A program made the position numbers and the translations under genes. Below, piece after piece: positions 6,446-13,855 of a stretch of DNA of 16,526 bases (its first letter is position 1; every line of letters begins with the position of its first letter). Source of the stretch: LMUY01 sp964657445 (GTDB lineage Bacteria > Pseudomonadota > Alphaproteobacteria > Acetobacterales > Acetobacteraceae); contig CAZZVB010000093.1 of the NCBI GenBank assembly GCA_964657445.1, positions 1 through 16,526 on the forward strand, in the 5' to 3' direction. The notes below the pieces were generated by a model. That model did no database searches. It was not told the origin of the DNA and saw only the letters and a program-made list of their open reading frames with translations.

Positions 6446-8710
6446 CTAGGCCAGCGCCGCCTTCACGCGGTCCGGCGTGAACGGCGCCCGGCGCAGACGA
6501 GTCCCGGTCGCATCGAAGATCGCGTTGGCGATCGCCGCCGCCACGGGCCGGGTCGACGCCTCCCCGGCGCCGGTGGCCGGCAGGTTGGGGCGGTCGATCG
6601 GCACGATGTCGATGCGCTCCGGCAACTGCGTCACGTCCAGGATCGGGTAGCTCATCCAGTCCACGCTGGTGACGCCGTTGCGGTCATACGTGACTTCCTC
6701 CAGCAGCGCGCGGCTGGTGCCCTGGATCACGTTGGCCTCTATGGTGAGCAGCAGGTTGCGCGGATTGATCACCAGCCCGCAATCGTGCCCGACCGCCCAG
6801 CGCACCGGCCGGACCTCGCCGGTGCGGCGGTTCACCTCCAGCTCCACCATCGCGGCGCACAGCGTATCGACCCGCTGCGCCAGCGCCACGCCACGTCCGC
6901 GCACGATGTCGCCGCTCTGCATGGCAGATGTCGCCGGGCGCGGCGTCCAGCCGAACGCCTTGGCCGCGGCCTGGATCACCGCGATCGCCCGCTCCTCCTG
7001 CAGGTGGCGCAGGCGAAACTCGACCGGGTCGGCATTCGCGGCGGCGGCCAGTTCGTCGATGAAACTCTCGCTGGCGAAGTTGATCTGCGGCCCGACCGGG
7101 TCGCGCAGATGCGCCGTGCGCAGCGGCGAGGCGTTCTTCACCAGCGGCGCCACCGTCTCCCACGCAAGCAGCTTTGCCGGGAAGGTGTAGGTTTCGGCAG
7201 GCGTGCCGAAGGCGGGCTGGTGATGCTGCCCCAGCCCGAGCAACTGACCCGGCAGCGTGTCGCGCGGGTCGCTCTCGTTGGTGTCCACGTCCGTGCGCGA
7301 GAAGCCGCGGCTTTCGAAATGGTAGCCGACGACGCTGCCCTGCGCGTCGAGCGCGGCCTTGCACAGGTGCACGGAGGCCGGGCCCTTCGGGTCCCACCCG
7401 GTGCCGGTGCCGCGCATGTATTGCACCCGCACCGGGCGCCCCACCGCGCGCGACAGGAACGCCGCGTCCATCCCCGCATCGCCCGCATCGTTGCGCCCGT
7501 ACGAACCGGGGCCGCGCGTCCAGATCGCATGTACCGCGGATACGGGCAGGCCGAGCAGCTTGGCCACGCCGATCTGCGCGAAATGCGGTTTTTGCGTCCC
7601 CGTCCAGAGCGTGGCGGAGTTCGCGCGCACGTCCGCCACGGCGCAGGCGCCCACCATGCTGGCGTGGCTTTGGAACGGCCATTCATAGCTGGCGCTGATC
7701 GTCTTGGCCGCGCCGTCCATCGCCTGCGCGACGTCGCCGGTCTTAACCACTTCCGTGCGGGCGACCGCCGGGCTGCTGCGGAGGTAGTCGTAAAGCTGCG
7801 CTTGGTCCGGCAACGGCGTGGCGGCCGCCGACCACCTGACCTTCAGGACCTCCGCGGCGCGAATGGCGTTCCATTCCTTCTCCGCCAGCACCGCCAGCAA
7901 TCCCCGCTCGTGCACGATCCGCACGCCGGGAATGTCCTTCACCGACGCTTCGTCGATGCTCTCGGGTTCTGAGCCTACGACAGGCGGGCGGATGACGCGG
8001 GCGTGCAGCATCCCCTCCGGCCGGACATCGACGATGTAGTGCTGTTCGCCGAACGCGTTGTCGCGCAGATCGGTGCGCGGGACGGAGGTTCCGACGACCT
8101 TGTAATCGGCGGGTGACTTAGGCTGCGCCTGGCCGCGGGAGAGCAGGTCGTTGCCGATCTTGCCATTCCACTGCAACGCCGTCCCGAAGTAGCCGTCGCC
8201 TAATAGGTCCCTATACGCCACATGGCGCGATGCATCGCCGGCAACGCTCACCACGCCGCCCTCGGTCACCAGTTGGTTCGCCGGCACCGAAAGCTTTTGC
8301 GACGCGCGATCGACCAGCACCCGGCGCGCTTCCGCCGCGGCGTAGCGCAACGTGACGCCGGCCTTCTCGACGCCGGTGCTGCCAGACGCTCCGCCCTGGT
8401 TCACCGTCAGCGCCGTGTCGCCCTGGATCACCCGCACGGCGGAAGCGGGCACGTCCAGCTCCTCGGCGACGATCTGGCCGATGGCGACATCGACACCCTG
8501 CCCCGGATCCATCTTGCCGTAGAACGCGACGAAGCTGCCGTCCGGCTGCAGCGCGATGAAGCTGTCGAGCTGGTCGGGCGTCAGCGCCGGCCGCCCCGCC
8601 GCGGCCGCGGATCGAGGCAGCATCGGCGCGGCGGAAAAGCTGACAAGCAGCGCGCTGCCGGCCTGCAGCAGGCTGCGGCGGGAGAGCGAAACGGGCGTGA
8701 TCTGGTTCAT
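6446..8710 (-). CDS. Xanthine dehydrogenase-family molybdopterin-binding large subunit (isoquinoline 1-oxidoreductase beta-like), Tat-exported
   Basis: The 754-aa product fits the single-chain Mo-binding subunit of IorB-type hydroxylases, which hydroxylate N-heterocycles or oxidise aldehydes using a molybdopterin cytosine dinucleotide cofactor. The N-terminus carries a twin-arginine signal (SRRSLLQAG, 10-18, with a hydrophobic run to about residue 39), so the folded holoenzyme should reach the periplasm. GAGEAS near the C-terminus (714-719) contains Glu717, the conserved catalytic base of the family. Other family-like stretches are PGQGVDVAIGQIVAEELDV and RNDAGDAGMDAAFLSRAVGR. The start follows AAGGAGG by 8 nt. 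The 2Fe-2S subunit gene ends only 13 nt upstream. The substrate cannot be inferred. No FAD subunit or cytochrome partner is present in the window. Confidence 0.92.
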   Translation of the reverse strand: MNQITPVSLSRRSLLQAGSALLVSFSAAPMLPRSAAAAGRPALTPDQLDSFIALQPDGSFVAFYGKMDPGQGVDVAIGQIVAEELDVPASAVRVIQGDTALTVNQGGASGSTGVEKAGVTLRYAAAEARRVLVDRASQKLSVPANQLVTEGGVVSVAGDASRHVAYRDLLGDGYFGTALQWNGKIGNDLLSRGQAQPKSPADYKVVGTSVPRTDLRDNAFGEQHYIVDVRPEGMLHARVIRPPVVGSEPESIDEASVKDIPGVRIVHERGLLAVLAEKEWNAIRAAEVLKVRWSAAATPLPDQAQLYDYLRSSPAVARTEVVKTGDVAQAMDGAAKTISASYEWPFQSHASMVGACAVADVRANSATLWTGTQKPHFAQIGVAKLLGLPVSAVHAIWTRGPGSYGRNDAGDAGMDAAFLSRAVGRPVRVQYMRGTGTGWDPKGPASVHLCKAALDAQGSVVGYHFESRGFSRTDVDTNESDPRDTLPGQLLGLGQHHQPAFGTPAETYTFPAKLLAWETVAPLVKNASPLRTAHLRDPVGPQINFASESFIDELAAAANADPVEFRLRHLQEERAIAVIQAAAKAFGWTPRPATSAMQSGDIVRGRGVALAQRVDTLCAAMVELEVNRRTGEVRPVRWAVGHDCGLVINPRNLLLTIEANVIQGTSRALLEEVTYDRNGVTSVDWMSYPILDVTQLPERIDIVPIDRPNLPATGAGEASTRPVAAAIANAIFDATGTRLRRAPFTPDRVKAALA

Positions 8711-8723
8711 GTCCGTGCCCTCC

Positions 8724-9191
8724 TTAGGCCGCGCCGGTGACGCGGGCGACCGCGCGGATGATCGACATATGCGTGCCGCAGCGGCACTTCAGCCCTGTCA
8801 GGCCGTCCTTGATCTCCTCGATCGAGGCATGCGGCTTGTCCCGCACCAGGGCAGCGGCCGTCATCATCCAGCCATTGAGGCAGTAGCCGCACTGCGTCGC
8901 CTGCTCATCCGCAAAGGCAGTCTGCAGCGGGTGCGGACTGGCCGGCGTGCCCAGGCCGGCGATCGTCGTGACCGCGCGTCCCCCCAGGCTGCTCAGCGGT
9001 GTGACGCAACTGCGCGTCGGCGCGCCATCCACATGCACGGTGCAGGCGCCGCACTGGGCCAGCCCGCAGCCGAAGCGCGGGTTGTTCAGCCCGAGTTCGT
9101 CGCGCAATGCATAGAGCAGCGGCATGTCGGGGTCATCGACGGTGATCTCATGCGAGATGCCGTTGACTTCCAGCTTGATCGCCTGGGCCAT
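8724..9191 (-). CDS. (2Fe-2S)-binding small subunit of the Mo hydroxylase (IorA-like)
   Basis: The 155-aa product has the two-cluster arrangement of these small subunits. The plant-ferredoxin-type N-terminal cluster is held by Cys42, Cys47, Cys50 and Cys62 (GCGLAQCGAC and SC). The C-terminal helical cluster is held by Cys101, Cys104, Cys136 and Cys138 (QCGYC and CRC). It passes electrons from the Mo site to an external acceptor. The frame is open further upstream, but ATG 9191 is preceded by AAGGAG at the right distance and the protein then starts with the expected ferredoxin strand. It has no signal peptide, so export would rely on piggy-backing on the Tat signal of the large subunit, whose gene begins 13 nt downstream in the same operon. 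Confidence 0.95.
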   Translation of the reverse strand: MAQAIKLEVNGISHEITVDDPDMPLLYALRDELGLNNPRFGCGLAQCGACTVHVDGAPTRSCVTPLSSLGGRAVTTIAGLGTPASPHPLQTAFADEQATQCGYCLNGWMMTAAALVRDKPHASIEEIKDGLTGLKCRCGTHMSIIRAVARVTGAA

Positions 9192-9244
9192 TCTCGGCTC
9201 CTTCTTGAACGTCTGGCATCCTAACGGCGGCTCTCGGGCGAAGT

Positions 9245-9706
9245 CTATGACGGAACGAGCCAGTCCGGCGGGATCGCTTTGCGCATGAAACGGCCCGGAT
9301 CGACCTCCGTGAAGCCCACCCGGCGATACACCTCGTGCGCATCCCGCGTGGTCAGCAGCCAGGTCCGCACGTCCCGCCAGTCCGGATGGGTGACCGCCGC
9401 ATCCACCATCCACCGCGCCAGCCCCTGCCCGCGGTAACCGTCCAGCACGAACACGTCGGCGATGTAGCCGAACGTGGCGGCATCGGTGACGATGCGCGTG
9501 TAGCCAATCTGCTGCCACTGCTCTCCGGCACGGCGATACAGACCGATCGGGCAGGAGTTCGCGGCGGCCCGTTCCACCAGCGCGCGCGGGATACCCGGTG
9601 ACCAGTAGCTCTGGGTCAGGAAGGCATGGATGACGTCGAAATCCAGCAAAGCCGGATCATTGCTGACAAGCGTGTCGCCGCGCAGTTGGTGAAGGCTGAT
9701 CGTCAA
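9245..9706 (-). CDS. GNAT-family N-acetyltransferase
   Basis: The 153-aa product has the GNAT acetyl-CoA binding segment: the beta-4 strand YIADVFVL followed by DGYRGQGLARWM (89-100), which supplies the R/Q-x-x-G-x-G/A pyrophosphate loop. Later come TWLLTTRDAHEVYRRVGF (about 115-132), the usual motif B with Tyr127 as possible general acid. Its opening (LRGDTLVSNDPALLDFDVIH, then SYWSPGIPR) is common in small bacterial GNATs of unknown substrate. Cytoplasmic. It sits 53 nt upstream of the Fe-S subunit gene on the same strand and could be cotranscribed, but has no obvious role in Mo enzyme assembly. GGGAG lies about 13 nt before the ATG, a rather distant ribosome site. Confidence 0.9.
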   Translation of the reverse strand: MTISLHQLRGDTLVSNDPALLDFDVIHAFLTQSYWSPGIPRALVERAAANSCPIGLYRRAGEQWQQIGYTRIVTDAATFGYIADVFVLDGYRGQGLARWMVDAAVTHPDWRDVRTWLLTTRDAHEVYRRVGFTEVDPGRFMRKAIPPDWLVPS

Positions 9707-9785
9707 GGTCTTGATCTCCCTCTGCCACTGGAAGGGGGCGGGGTAAGGGGCCAGCGCCCAGAGCTCCCGGTCATGGTGCGTTCGG

Positions 9786-9825
9786 TCCCCTCACCTTAAC
9801 CCTCTCCCGGAGAGGGAGAGGGGGA
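9786..9825. repeat. Palindromic intergenic repeat (REP-like)
   Basis: CCCTCTCCC (9800-9808) pairs perfectly with GGGAGAGGG (9814-9822) around the loop GGAGA, inside a CCCCTCACC...AGAGGGGGA context. From memory, near-identical CCCTCACCCTAACCCTCTCC elements are scattered through many GC-rich proteobacterial genomes. It lies in the 197-bp divergent gap between the GNAT and dap genes and could form an mRNA hairpin; no function is shown. Confidence 0.6.
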
Positions 9826-9851
9826 TTGGCCGTTTCGGCTTTACGAATAAA

Positions 9852-9866
9852 GCGGGTTGCACCCGC
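9852..9866. repeat. Second short palindrome, GCGGGT-tgc-ACCCGC
   Basis: A perfect 6-bp stem with a 3-nt loop, embedded in the string AAAGCGGGTTGCACCCGCCC. This sequence type is also, from memory, a common dispersed intergenic repeat in proteobacteria. It lies 27 nt downstream of the first palindrome and 37 nt ahead of the dap start, so it may fall in the dap 5' untranslated region. Confidence 0.5.
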
Positions 9867-9903
9867 CCTACACAACCATGGCCGCACACGCCAGAGTGCC
9901 GCC

Positions 9904-11469
9904 ATGACCAATTCATTGTCGTCCCGGCTCGACCCCGTCCTCGAAGGCCTGCCCCGCGCCTATCCCGGCCCGGGCGGCGCGGCTGCGGTGCTGAAAGACG
10001 GCGCCGTGGTTGCGCGCCATGCATGGGGCTGGGCCAACGCCGAACGGCGCATCCCGTTCACGCCGCGCACGCTGTTCCGCATGTGCTCCATCACCAAGCA
10101 GTTCACCTGCGGCGTGGTGCTGGACGAGTTCCCCGATCCGTCGGTGCTGGACGGTGATGTGCGGGCGTGGCTGCCGCTGCTGGAGCAGCCGTCGCCGGGC
10201 GCGCTGCATCTGTGCCACAACCAATCCGGTCTGCGCGACTACTGGGCGGTGGCGATGCTGTACGGCTCGCCGGCCGAAGCGCCGTTTGGCGACGCCGAGG
10301 CCGCCCGCGTCATCGGCGGCACGCGCACGCTGCAATTCGCGCCGGGCAGCCGCTACTCCTACGTCAACCAGAACTTCCGCATCCTATCCGACATCATGCA
10401 GGAGCGGACCGGGCGCAGCTTCGCGGACCTGCTGCGCACCCGCATCTTCGACCGCGCCGGCATGGAAACCGCGATTCTCGCCGCCGACACCCGCGCCATG
10501 CCGGACGGCACGGAGGGCTACGAGGGCTCCCAATCCAGCGGCTTCCGCGCGGCGGAGAACCGCGTGCTGTGGACCGGTGACGCCGGGCTGGGCGCCTCGC
10601 TCGACGACATGATCGCCTGGGAGCGCCATATCGACGCGACGCGGGAGGACGCCGGGTCGCTCTACCGTCGTTTATCTGCGCCGGTGACATTCAGCGACGG
10701 CAACCCGGCCGAGTACGGCTACGGCCTCGGGCGGCGCAGCGTTCTCGGCCGGCCATCCACCGGTCACGGCGGCGCGTTGCGCGGCTGGCGCAGCCACCGC
10801 CTCTATCTGCCGGCCGAGCGTATCTCCGTCGTCGTCATGTTCAACCATCTGTCGGACGCAGGCGCCGCCGCGACGGACCTCGCCGCCGCGATGCTGGACC
10901 AGCACGCAGAGCCCCAGGGGAACGGCGATGCTCCCGCGCCGGACTGGCTCGGCGCTTACATCGAGCCCGAAACTGCGCTGTCCGTGCGCATCGACAAAGT
11001 CTCCGACCGGACGGTCAGGTTACGCTTCGGCCACTCGGCCGAAACGCTGGACCTGCACACAAGCGGCGCGGCAGGCAGCAGCGGCACCAGGCTGCGAATG
11101 GCCGATGGCGGCCTGTGGATGGACCGCCCGCAGGAAAACCAGTCCTCGCTCTTGCGCCCCCTCACCGGCACGCAAGCGGGCGGACTCTCAGGCCGATACC
11201 GCTGCAACGAGCTTGATGCCGAACTGACCGTCGCCGACGCCGGCGGCGTGCTCTACGGCGGCTTCTCCGGCTTCCTCGGCCAGGGGCGGATGGAGCTGCT
11301 CGCCTCGGTCGGCCCGGATGTGTGGGTCCTCCCCTGCCCTCGGGCGCTGGACCACACTCCGCCCGGCGACTGGTCGCTGGCGTTCCGGCGCGACACGGAC
11401 GGGCATGTAACGAGCGTGGAGGCCGGCTGCTGGCTGGCCCGGCGCCTGACCTATGACCGCGTCGGCTGA
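9904..11469 (+). CDS. dap: D-aminopeptidase (DAP), serine beta-lactamase fold
   Basis: The 521-aa product closely follows the Ochrobactrum anthropi D-aminopeptidase (about 520 aa), which releases N-terminal D-amino acids from peptides and amides. The penicillin-recognising fold occupies residues 1 to about 330: Ser62-x-x-Lys65 (CSITK), Tyr153 in YSYVN, NQSGLRDYW (106-114) and a HGG motif at 288-290; Ser62, Lys65 and Tyr153 match the numbering I remember for DAP. The remaining C-terminal part (WLGAYIEPETAL, GRYRCNELDAEL, CWLARRLTY) matches the two beta-barrel domains that confer aminopeptidase specificity. No signal peptide, so probably cytoplasmic. The ATG at 9904 is chosen by homology since no strong ribosome site precedes it. 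An MFS permease gene starts 2 nt after the stop. Confidence 0.9.
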   Translation: MTNSLSSRLDPVLEGLPRAYPGPGGAAAVLKDGAVVARHAWGWANAERRIPFTPRTLFRMCSITKQFTCGVVLDEFPDPSVLDGDVRAWLPLLEQPSPGALHLCHNQSGLRDYWAVAMLYGSPAEAPFGDAEAARVIGGTRTLQFAPGSRYSYVNQNFRILSDIMQERTGRSFADLLRTRIFDRAGMETAILAADTRAMPDGTEGYEGSQSSGFRAAENRVLWTGDAGLGASLDDMIAWERHIDATREDAGSLYRRLSAPVTFSDGNPAEYGYGLGRRSVLGRPSTGHGGALRGWRSHRLYLPAERISVVVMFNHLSDAGAAATDLAAAMLDQHAEPQGNGDAPAPDWLGAYIEPETALSVRIDKVSDRTVRLRFGHSAETLDLHTSGAAGSSGTRLRMADGGLWMDRPQENQSSLLRPLTGTQAGGLSGRYRCNELDAELTVADAGGVLYGGFSGFLGQGRMELLASVGPDVWVLPCPRALDHTPPGDWSLAFRRDTDGHVTSVEAGCWLARRLTYDRVG

Positions 11470-11471
11470 GC

Positions 11472-12803
11472 ATGGACCAGCTTAGTCAGGCGGCACAGAT
11501 CGACATTGCCGCCTTCATCGACGAGCAGCCGGTCACGCGCGGTCAAACCATGCTGGTGCTGATGTGCGCGGCGGTGCTGTTCGTGGACGGGTTCGACACG
11601 CAAGCCATCGGCTATGTCGCGCCTGCACTGTCCAAGGCCTGGTCGCTGCCCCGCGGCGCGCTGGGGCCCGTGTTCAGCGCCAGCCTGCTCGGCCTGATGC
11701 TGGGCGCGCTGGCGTTCGGCCCGCTGGCGGACCGGGTGGGGCGCAAATCCATCATCGTGCTCAGCACCGCCGCGTTCGGCCTGTGCACGCTGGCGACGGT
11801 GCTGGCGGACGGGACGACCAGCCTTCTGGTGCTACGCTTCCTCACCGGCCTGGGCCTGGGCGGCGCGATGCCGAATGCCGTGGCGCTGACGGCGGAGTTC
11901 TGCCAGCACCGCCGCCGCGCCACGATCGTGATGCTGATGTTCTGCGGGTTTTCCGTCGGCGCGGCGCTGGGCGGCCTGATCGCGGCCGCGCTAATCCCCT
12001 CCTTCGGCTGGCAATCCGTCTTCCTGGCCGGCGGGCTGGCGCCGCTGCTGCTGGCGCCCGTGCTGGCCGCCCGGCTTCCCGAATCCGTCCGCTTCCTGGC
12101 GCTGCGCGGCGGCGCGGATCGCCGCGTGGCGCAATGCCTGACGGCGCTGTTCCCCCGGGCGGCGCTTCCAGCCGCCGGTGTGTTTTGCGTGCGCGAGCCT
12201 GCGCTGGCCGGCTCGCCGGTGCGCCAGTTGTTCCGCCAACATCGCAGCGCGGCGACGCTGCTGTTTTGGGTGGTGTTCTTCATGAGCCTGCTCGACCTGT
12301 ATTTCCTGTCAAACTGGCTGCCGACCGTATTGAACGAACTCGGCGCTTCGGTATCGCTTGCCGCCTCGATCGGATCCTTGCTGCAAATCGGCGGCATAGC
12401 CGGCGTGCTGGTGCTGGGGCGCCTGGTCGATCGGTTCGCATTCCGCGTGCTGGCGATCACCTACCTCGCAGCGTCGGTCGCGGTGGCCGCGATCGGCGCG
12501 TCGGGCCACTCGATCCCGCTGGCTGCGCTGACGATCTTCTGCGCCGGGTTCTGCATCGTCGGAGGGCAGACCGCGGCCAACGCACTCGCCGCGACCTACT
12601 ACCCGACCGCGATGCGCGCCACCGGGGTGGGCTGGGCGCTCGGCGTGGGCCGCGTCGGGTCGATCATCGGCCCCCTGGTGGGCGGCGTGTTTCTGGCCTG
12701 GCGCTGGTCCGGCGAGAGCCTGTTCCTCTTCGCCGCCGTGCCGGCGCTGGTGGCGGCCGCCGCTGCCTTCGGGCTGCATCGCATCGTTTTGCTGCGGCGG
12801 TGA
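11472..12803 (+). CDS. MFS transporter, aromatic acid:H+ symporter (AAHS)-like
   Basis: The 443-aa product has about 12 hydrophobic segments. TM1 contains DGFDTQAIGYVAPAL (39-53), typical of PcaK/BenK-type AAHS permeases, where the aspartates matter for transport. The loop between TM2 and TM3 has GPLADRVGRK (83-92), the MFS signature. GRLVDRF in the second half is the duplicate. Such permeases import 4-hydroxybenzoate, protocatechuate, muconate or similar acids with protons. The gene starts 2 nt after the dap stop, so the two are cotranscribed; no aromatic-degradation gene is nearby, and the cargo may instead relate to the D-aminopeptidase. A hairpin follows the stop. Family is firm, substrate is open. 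Confidence 0.9.
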   Translation: MDQLSQAAQIDIAAFIDEQPVTRGQTMLVLMCAAVLFVDGFDTQAIGYVAPALSKAWSLPRGALGPVFSASLLGLMLGALAFGPLADRVGRKSIIVLSTAAFGLCTLATVLADGTTSLLVLRFLTGLGLGGAMPNAVALTAEFCQHRRRATIVMLMFCGFSVGAALGGLIAAALIPSFGWQSVFLAGGLAPLLLAPVLAARLPESVRFLALRGGADRRVAQCLTALFPRAALPAAGVFCVREPALAGSPVRQLFRQHRSAATLLFWVVFFMSLLDLYFLSNWLPTVLNELGASVSLAASIGSLLQIGGIAGVLVLGRLVDRFAFRVLAITYLAASVAVAAIGASGHSIPLAALTIFCAGFCIVGGQTAANALAATYYPTAMRATGVGWALGVGRVGSIIGPLVGGVFLAWRWSGESLFLFAAVPALVAAAAAFGLHRIVLLRR

Positions 12804-12831
12804 AGGGCCTCGTTTTCCTTGTGTCACGAGC

Positions 12832-12859
12832 GTCCGGATGGGAAGGATGCCATCCGGAC
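12832..12859 (+). terminator. Hairpin after the dap-MFS operon
   Basis: GTCCGGATGG (12832-12841) pairs perfectly with CCATCCGGAC (12850-12859) across an 8-nt loop, 29 nt after the MFS stop and 22 nt before the kup start codon. There is no T-tract. It may end the upstream operon or partly insulate kup from it. Confidence 0.55.
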
Positions 12860-12898
12860 CTGAACAGGCGTCGAGGGCGGCATGCAGACCAGCGTTGC

Positions 12899-12906
12899 TG
12901 TTGAAC
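12899..12906. repeat. Left copy of 8-bp direct repeat flanking the kup insert
   Basis: TGTTGAAC here is repeated exactly at 13848-13855, in the same codon phase of kup (GTT GAA C). It marks the left edge of the insertion and probably represents a target-site duplication. Confidence 0.6.
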
Positions 12907-12976
12907 CGAGCACCCAGTCGCTACCCTCTGCACAAGACCCCGATAGACCTTCAGTAAGCACTTTTCTCAAAAACAG

Positions 12977-13396
12977 CTAGGGTGAAGGCAAGCTTGGGTC
13001 TATCACCTTGAACCCAATGGGGAGAAAGATTTTCTTGAGTTCGTCAATATCACTTGGATACTGATGATGATCATCGTAGTCTGTCCATAGGGTCACGTTT
13101 ACTAAATCATCGCCATAGTAGCTAAGGAGGGATAGGGGAGGCCGAAAATAGTATATTAAGTGTAATCCACCACTGAATCCTGCCGCTTTGAAACCCTGCA
13201 CTTCTGCTGCATGTCTCAAAACTCCTTCAAAACTCTCGCGATTTATTGTTACAGGATCTTGTCGTAAGACAAGCAACTTAGTTGATGGCTCAATTCTCGT
13301 TTCTCCACTCACAAAGACTAGGACAAATAACAAAGCTACCACTGCCAGAGCAGAAAGTATGGAAGATTTCGTTAGAAAGCGTTTAGAAAGTTCCAT
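12977..13396 (-). CDS. Small membrane-anchored hypothetical protein (139 aa) in the kup insert
   Basis: I do not recognise a family. The N-terminus (MELSKRFLTKSS) is followed by one hydrophobic segment (about residues 13-30, ILSALAVVALLFVLVFVSG), a signal anchor. The rest, about 105 residues, is predicted periplasmic and mixed alpha/beta with aromatic stretches: YYFRPPLSLLSYYGDD and LWTDYDDHHQYPSDIDELKK. Codon use is AT-rich, unlike all neighbours, consistent with recent acquisition. The coherent composition and length argue for a real protein. No clear ribosome site precedes the ATG; it begins 2 nt after the stop of an upstream frame, so it may depend on translational coupling. An immunity or accessory role to that upstream gene is possible but speculative. 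Confidence 0.6.
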   Translation of the reverse strand: MELSKRFLTKSSILSALAVVALLFVLVFVSGETRIEPSTKLLVLRQDPVTINRESFEGVLRHAAEVQGFKAAGFSGGLHLIYYFRPPLSLLSYYGDDLVNVTLWTDYDDHHQYPSDIDELKKIFLPIGFKVIDPSLPSP

Positions 13397-13398
13397 AA

Positions 13399-13739
13399 TC
13401 AGAGCGGTCCAATTCCGCTAAAAAGTGGCATTACCTTTATCGATCCAGGAAGTGCTGTAAGCTTAATTCTGATAAGATTATCGGAATCGATAAAGCCACT
13501 TGGACCATTCGTACCATTATTCCACGCCTTAAAGAGCGAATGGAACCGAGCCATTTGGATCGACCTTGTTTATGGCGGCAACCGGTTGAACACCAGCGAT
13601 CGCCATCGAAGTGACACGTGGCATTGTACGTGCGGATGTGACCACCAAACACCTCAACTGGTAGAACGGAGACCTCGAAGATAATTTCAGGGAGGTTGAA
13701 TACAGCATCTCTGCCGCATCGCGTAAAGCGCAGACGGCG
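13399..13739 (-). pseudogene. Apparently frameshifted gene remnant upstream of the 139-aa gene
   Basis: Protein-like sequence appears to move through all three minus-strand frames. First CGRDAVFNLPEIIFEVSVLP leading to VEVFGGHIRTYNAT (to about 13620), then VTSMAIAGVQPVAAINKVDP and NGSVPFAL (to TAA at 13531-13529), then KAWNNGTNGPSGFIDSDNLI and on to MPLFSGIGPL, ending at TGA 13401-13399. Two single-base shifts in the same direction would join them, so this looks like a decayed 3' end of a longer gene. The last piece also forms a stand-alone 51-codon frame from ATG 13554 (AAGG 9 nt ahead). The final stop is 2 nt before the 139-aa gene. No family was recognised. Composite reading by eye is uncertain and could be partly fortuitous. 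Confidence 0.35.
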
Positions 13740-13847
13740 CTATCCCGGTCACTATGCTGGCAAGCCTGAGGCGGTCGCGCCGCTGCTGCTCGTAGTCTGA
13801 AAAGGAGATAGGCGGAAAACAACCCACGATTGCAGACTGGAGTTAAT

Positions 13848-13855
13848 TGTTGAAC
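13848..13855. repeat. Right copy of 8-bp direct repeat flanking the kup insert
   Basis: TGTTGAAC, identical to 12899-12906. The conserved kup coding sequence (VPPGLAALGL) resumes two codons after it. Confidence 0.6.

Larger units (their letters stand above)
12907..13847. mobile_element. Low-GC insertion (~941 bp) within kup, no transposase recognised
   Basis: The segment between the two TGTTGAAC copies is mostly far AT-richer (about 43-48% GC on lines I counted) than the flanking 65-70% DNA. Its ends show only a weak inverted match: CCAGTC at 12914-12919 and its complement at 13835-13840, both starting 7 nt inside the ends. Eight-bp duplications are made by several IS families (for example IS6, IS66, IS256, ISL3), but no transposase frame is visible, so it would be a non-autonomous element or passenger DNA. 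It carries a small membrane-protein gene and a broken gene, both on the minus strand. The first 40 bp are still GC-rich, so the left border could lie a little further right. Confidence 0.55.

Noticed and set aside
6080..7972. A 630-codon open frame on the plus strand
   Set aside because: It lies antisense to tam and the Mo-hydroxylase large subunit, is Arg/His/Ala-rich with no domain, and is explained by the GC-rich codon use of the real minus-strand genes.
9192..9518. N-terminal extension of the 2Fe-2S subunit to position 9518
   Set aside because: It would overlap the GNAT gene, is low-complexity His/Arg/Gly-rich, and ATG 9191 has a good ribosome site and the expected protein start.
11564..12904. 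A 446-codon plus-strand frame overlapping the MFS gene
   Set aside because: It is a frame-shifted shadow of the permease: Arg/Gly/Ala-rich, with no membrane segments, and the MFS frame has clear family motifs.
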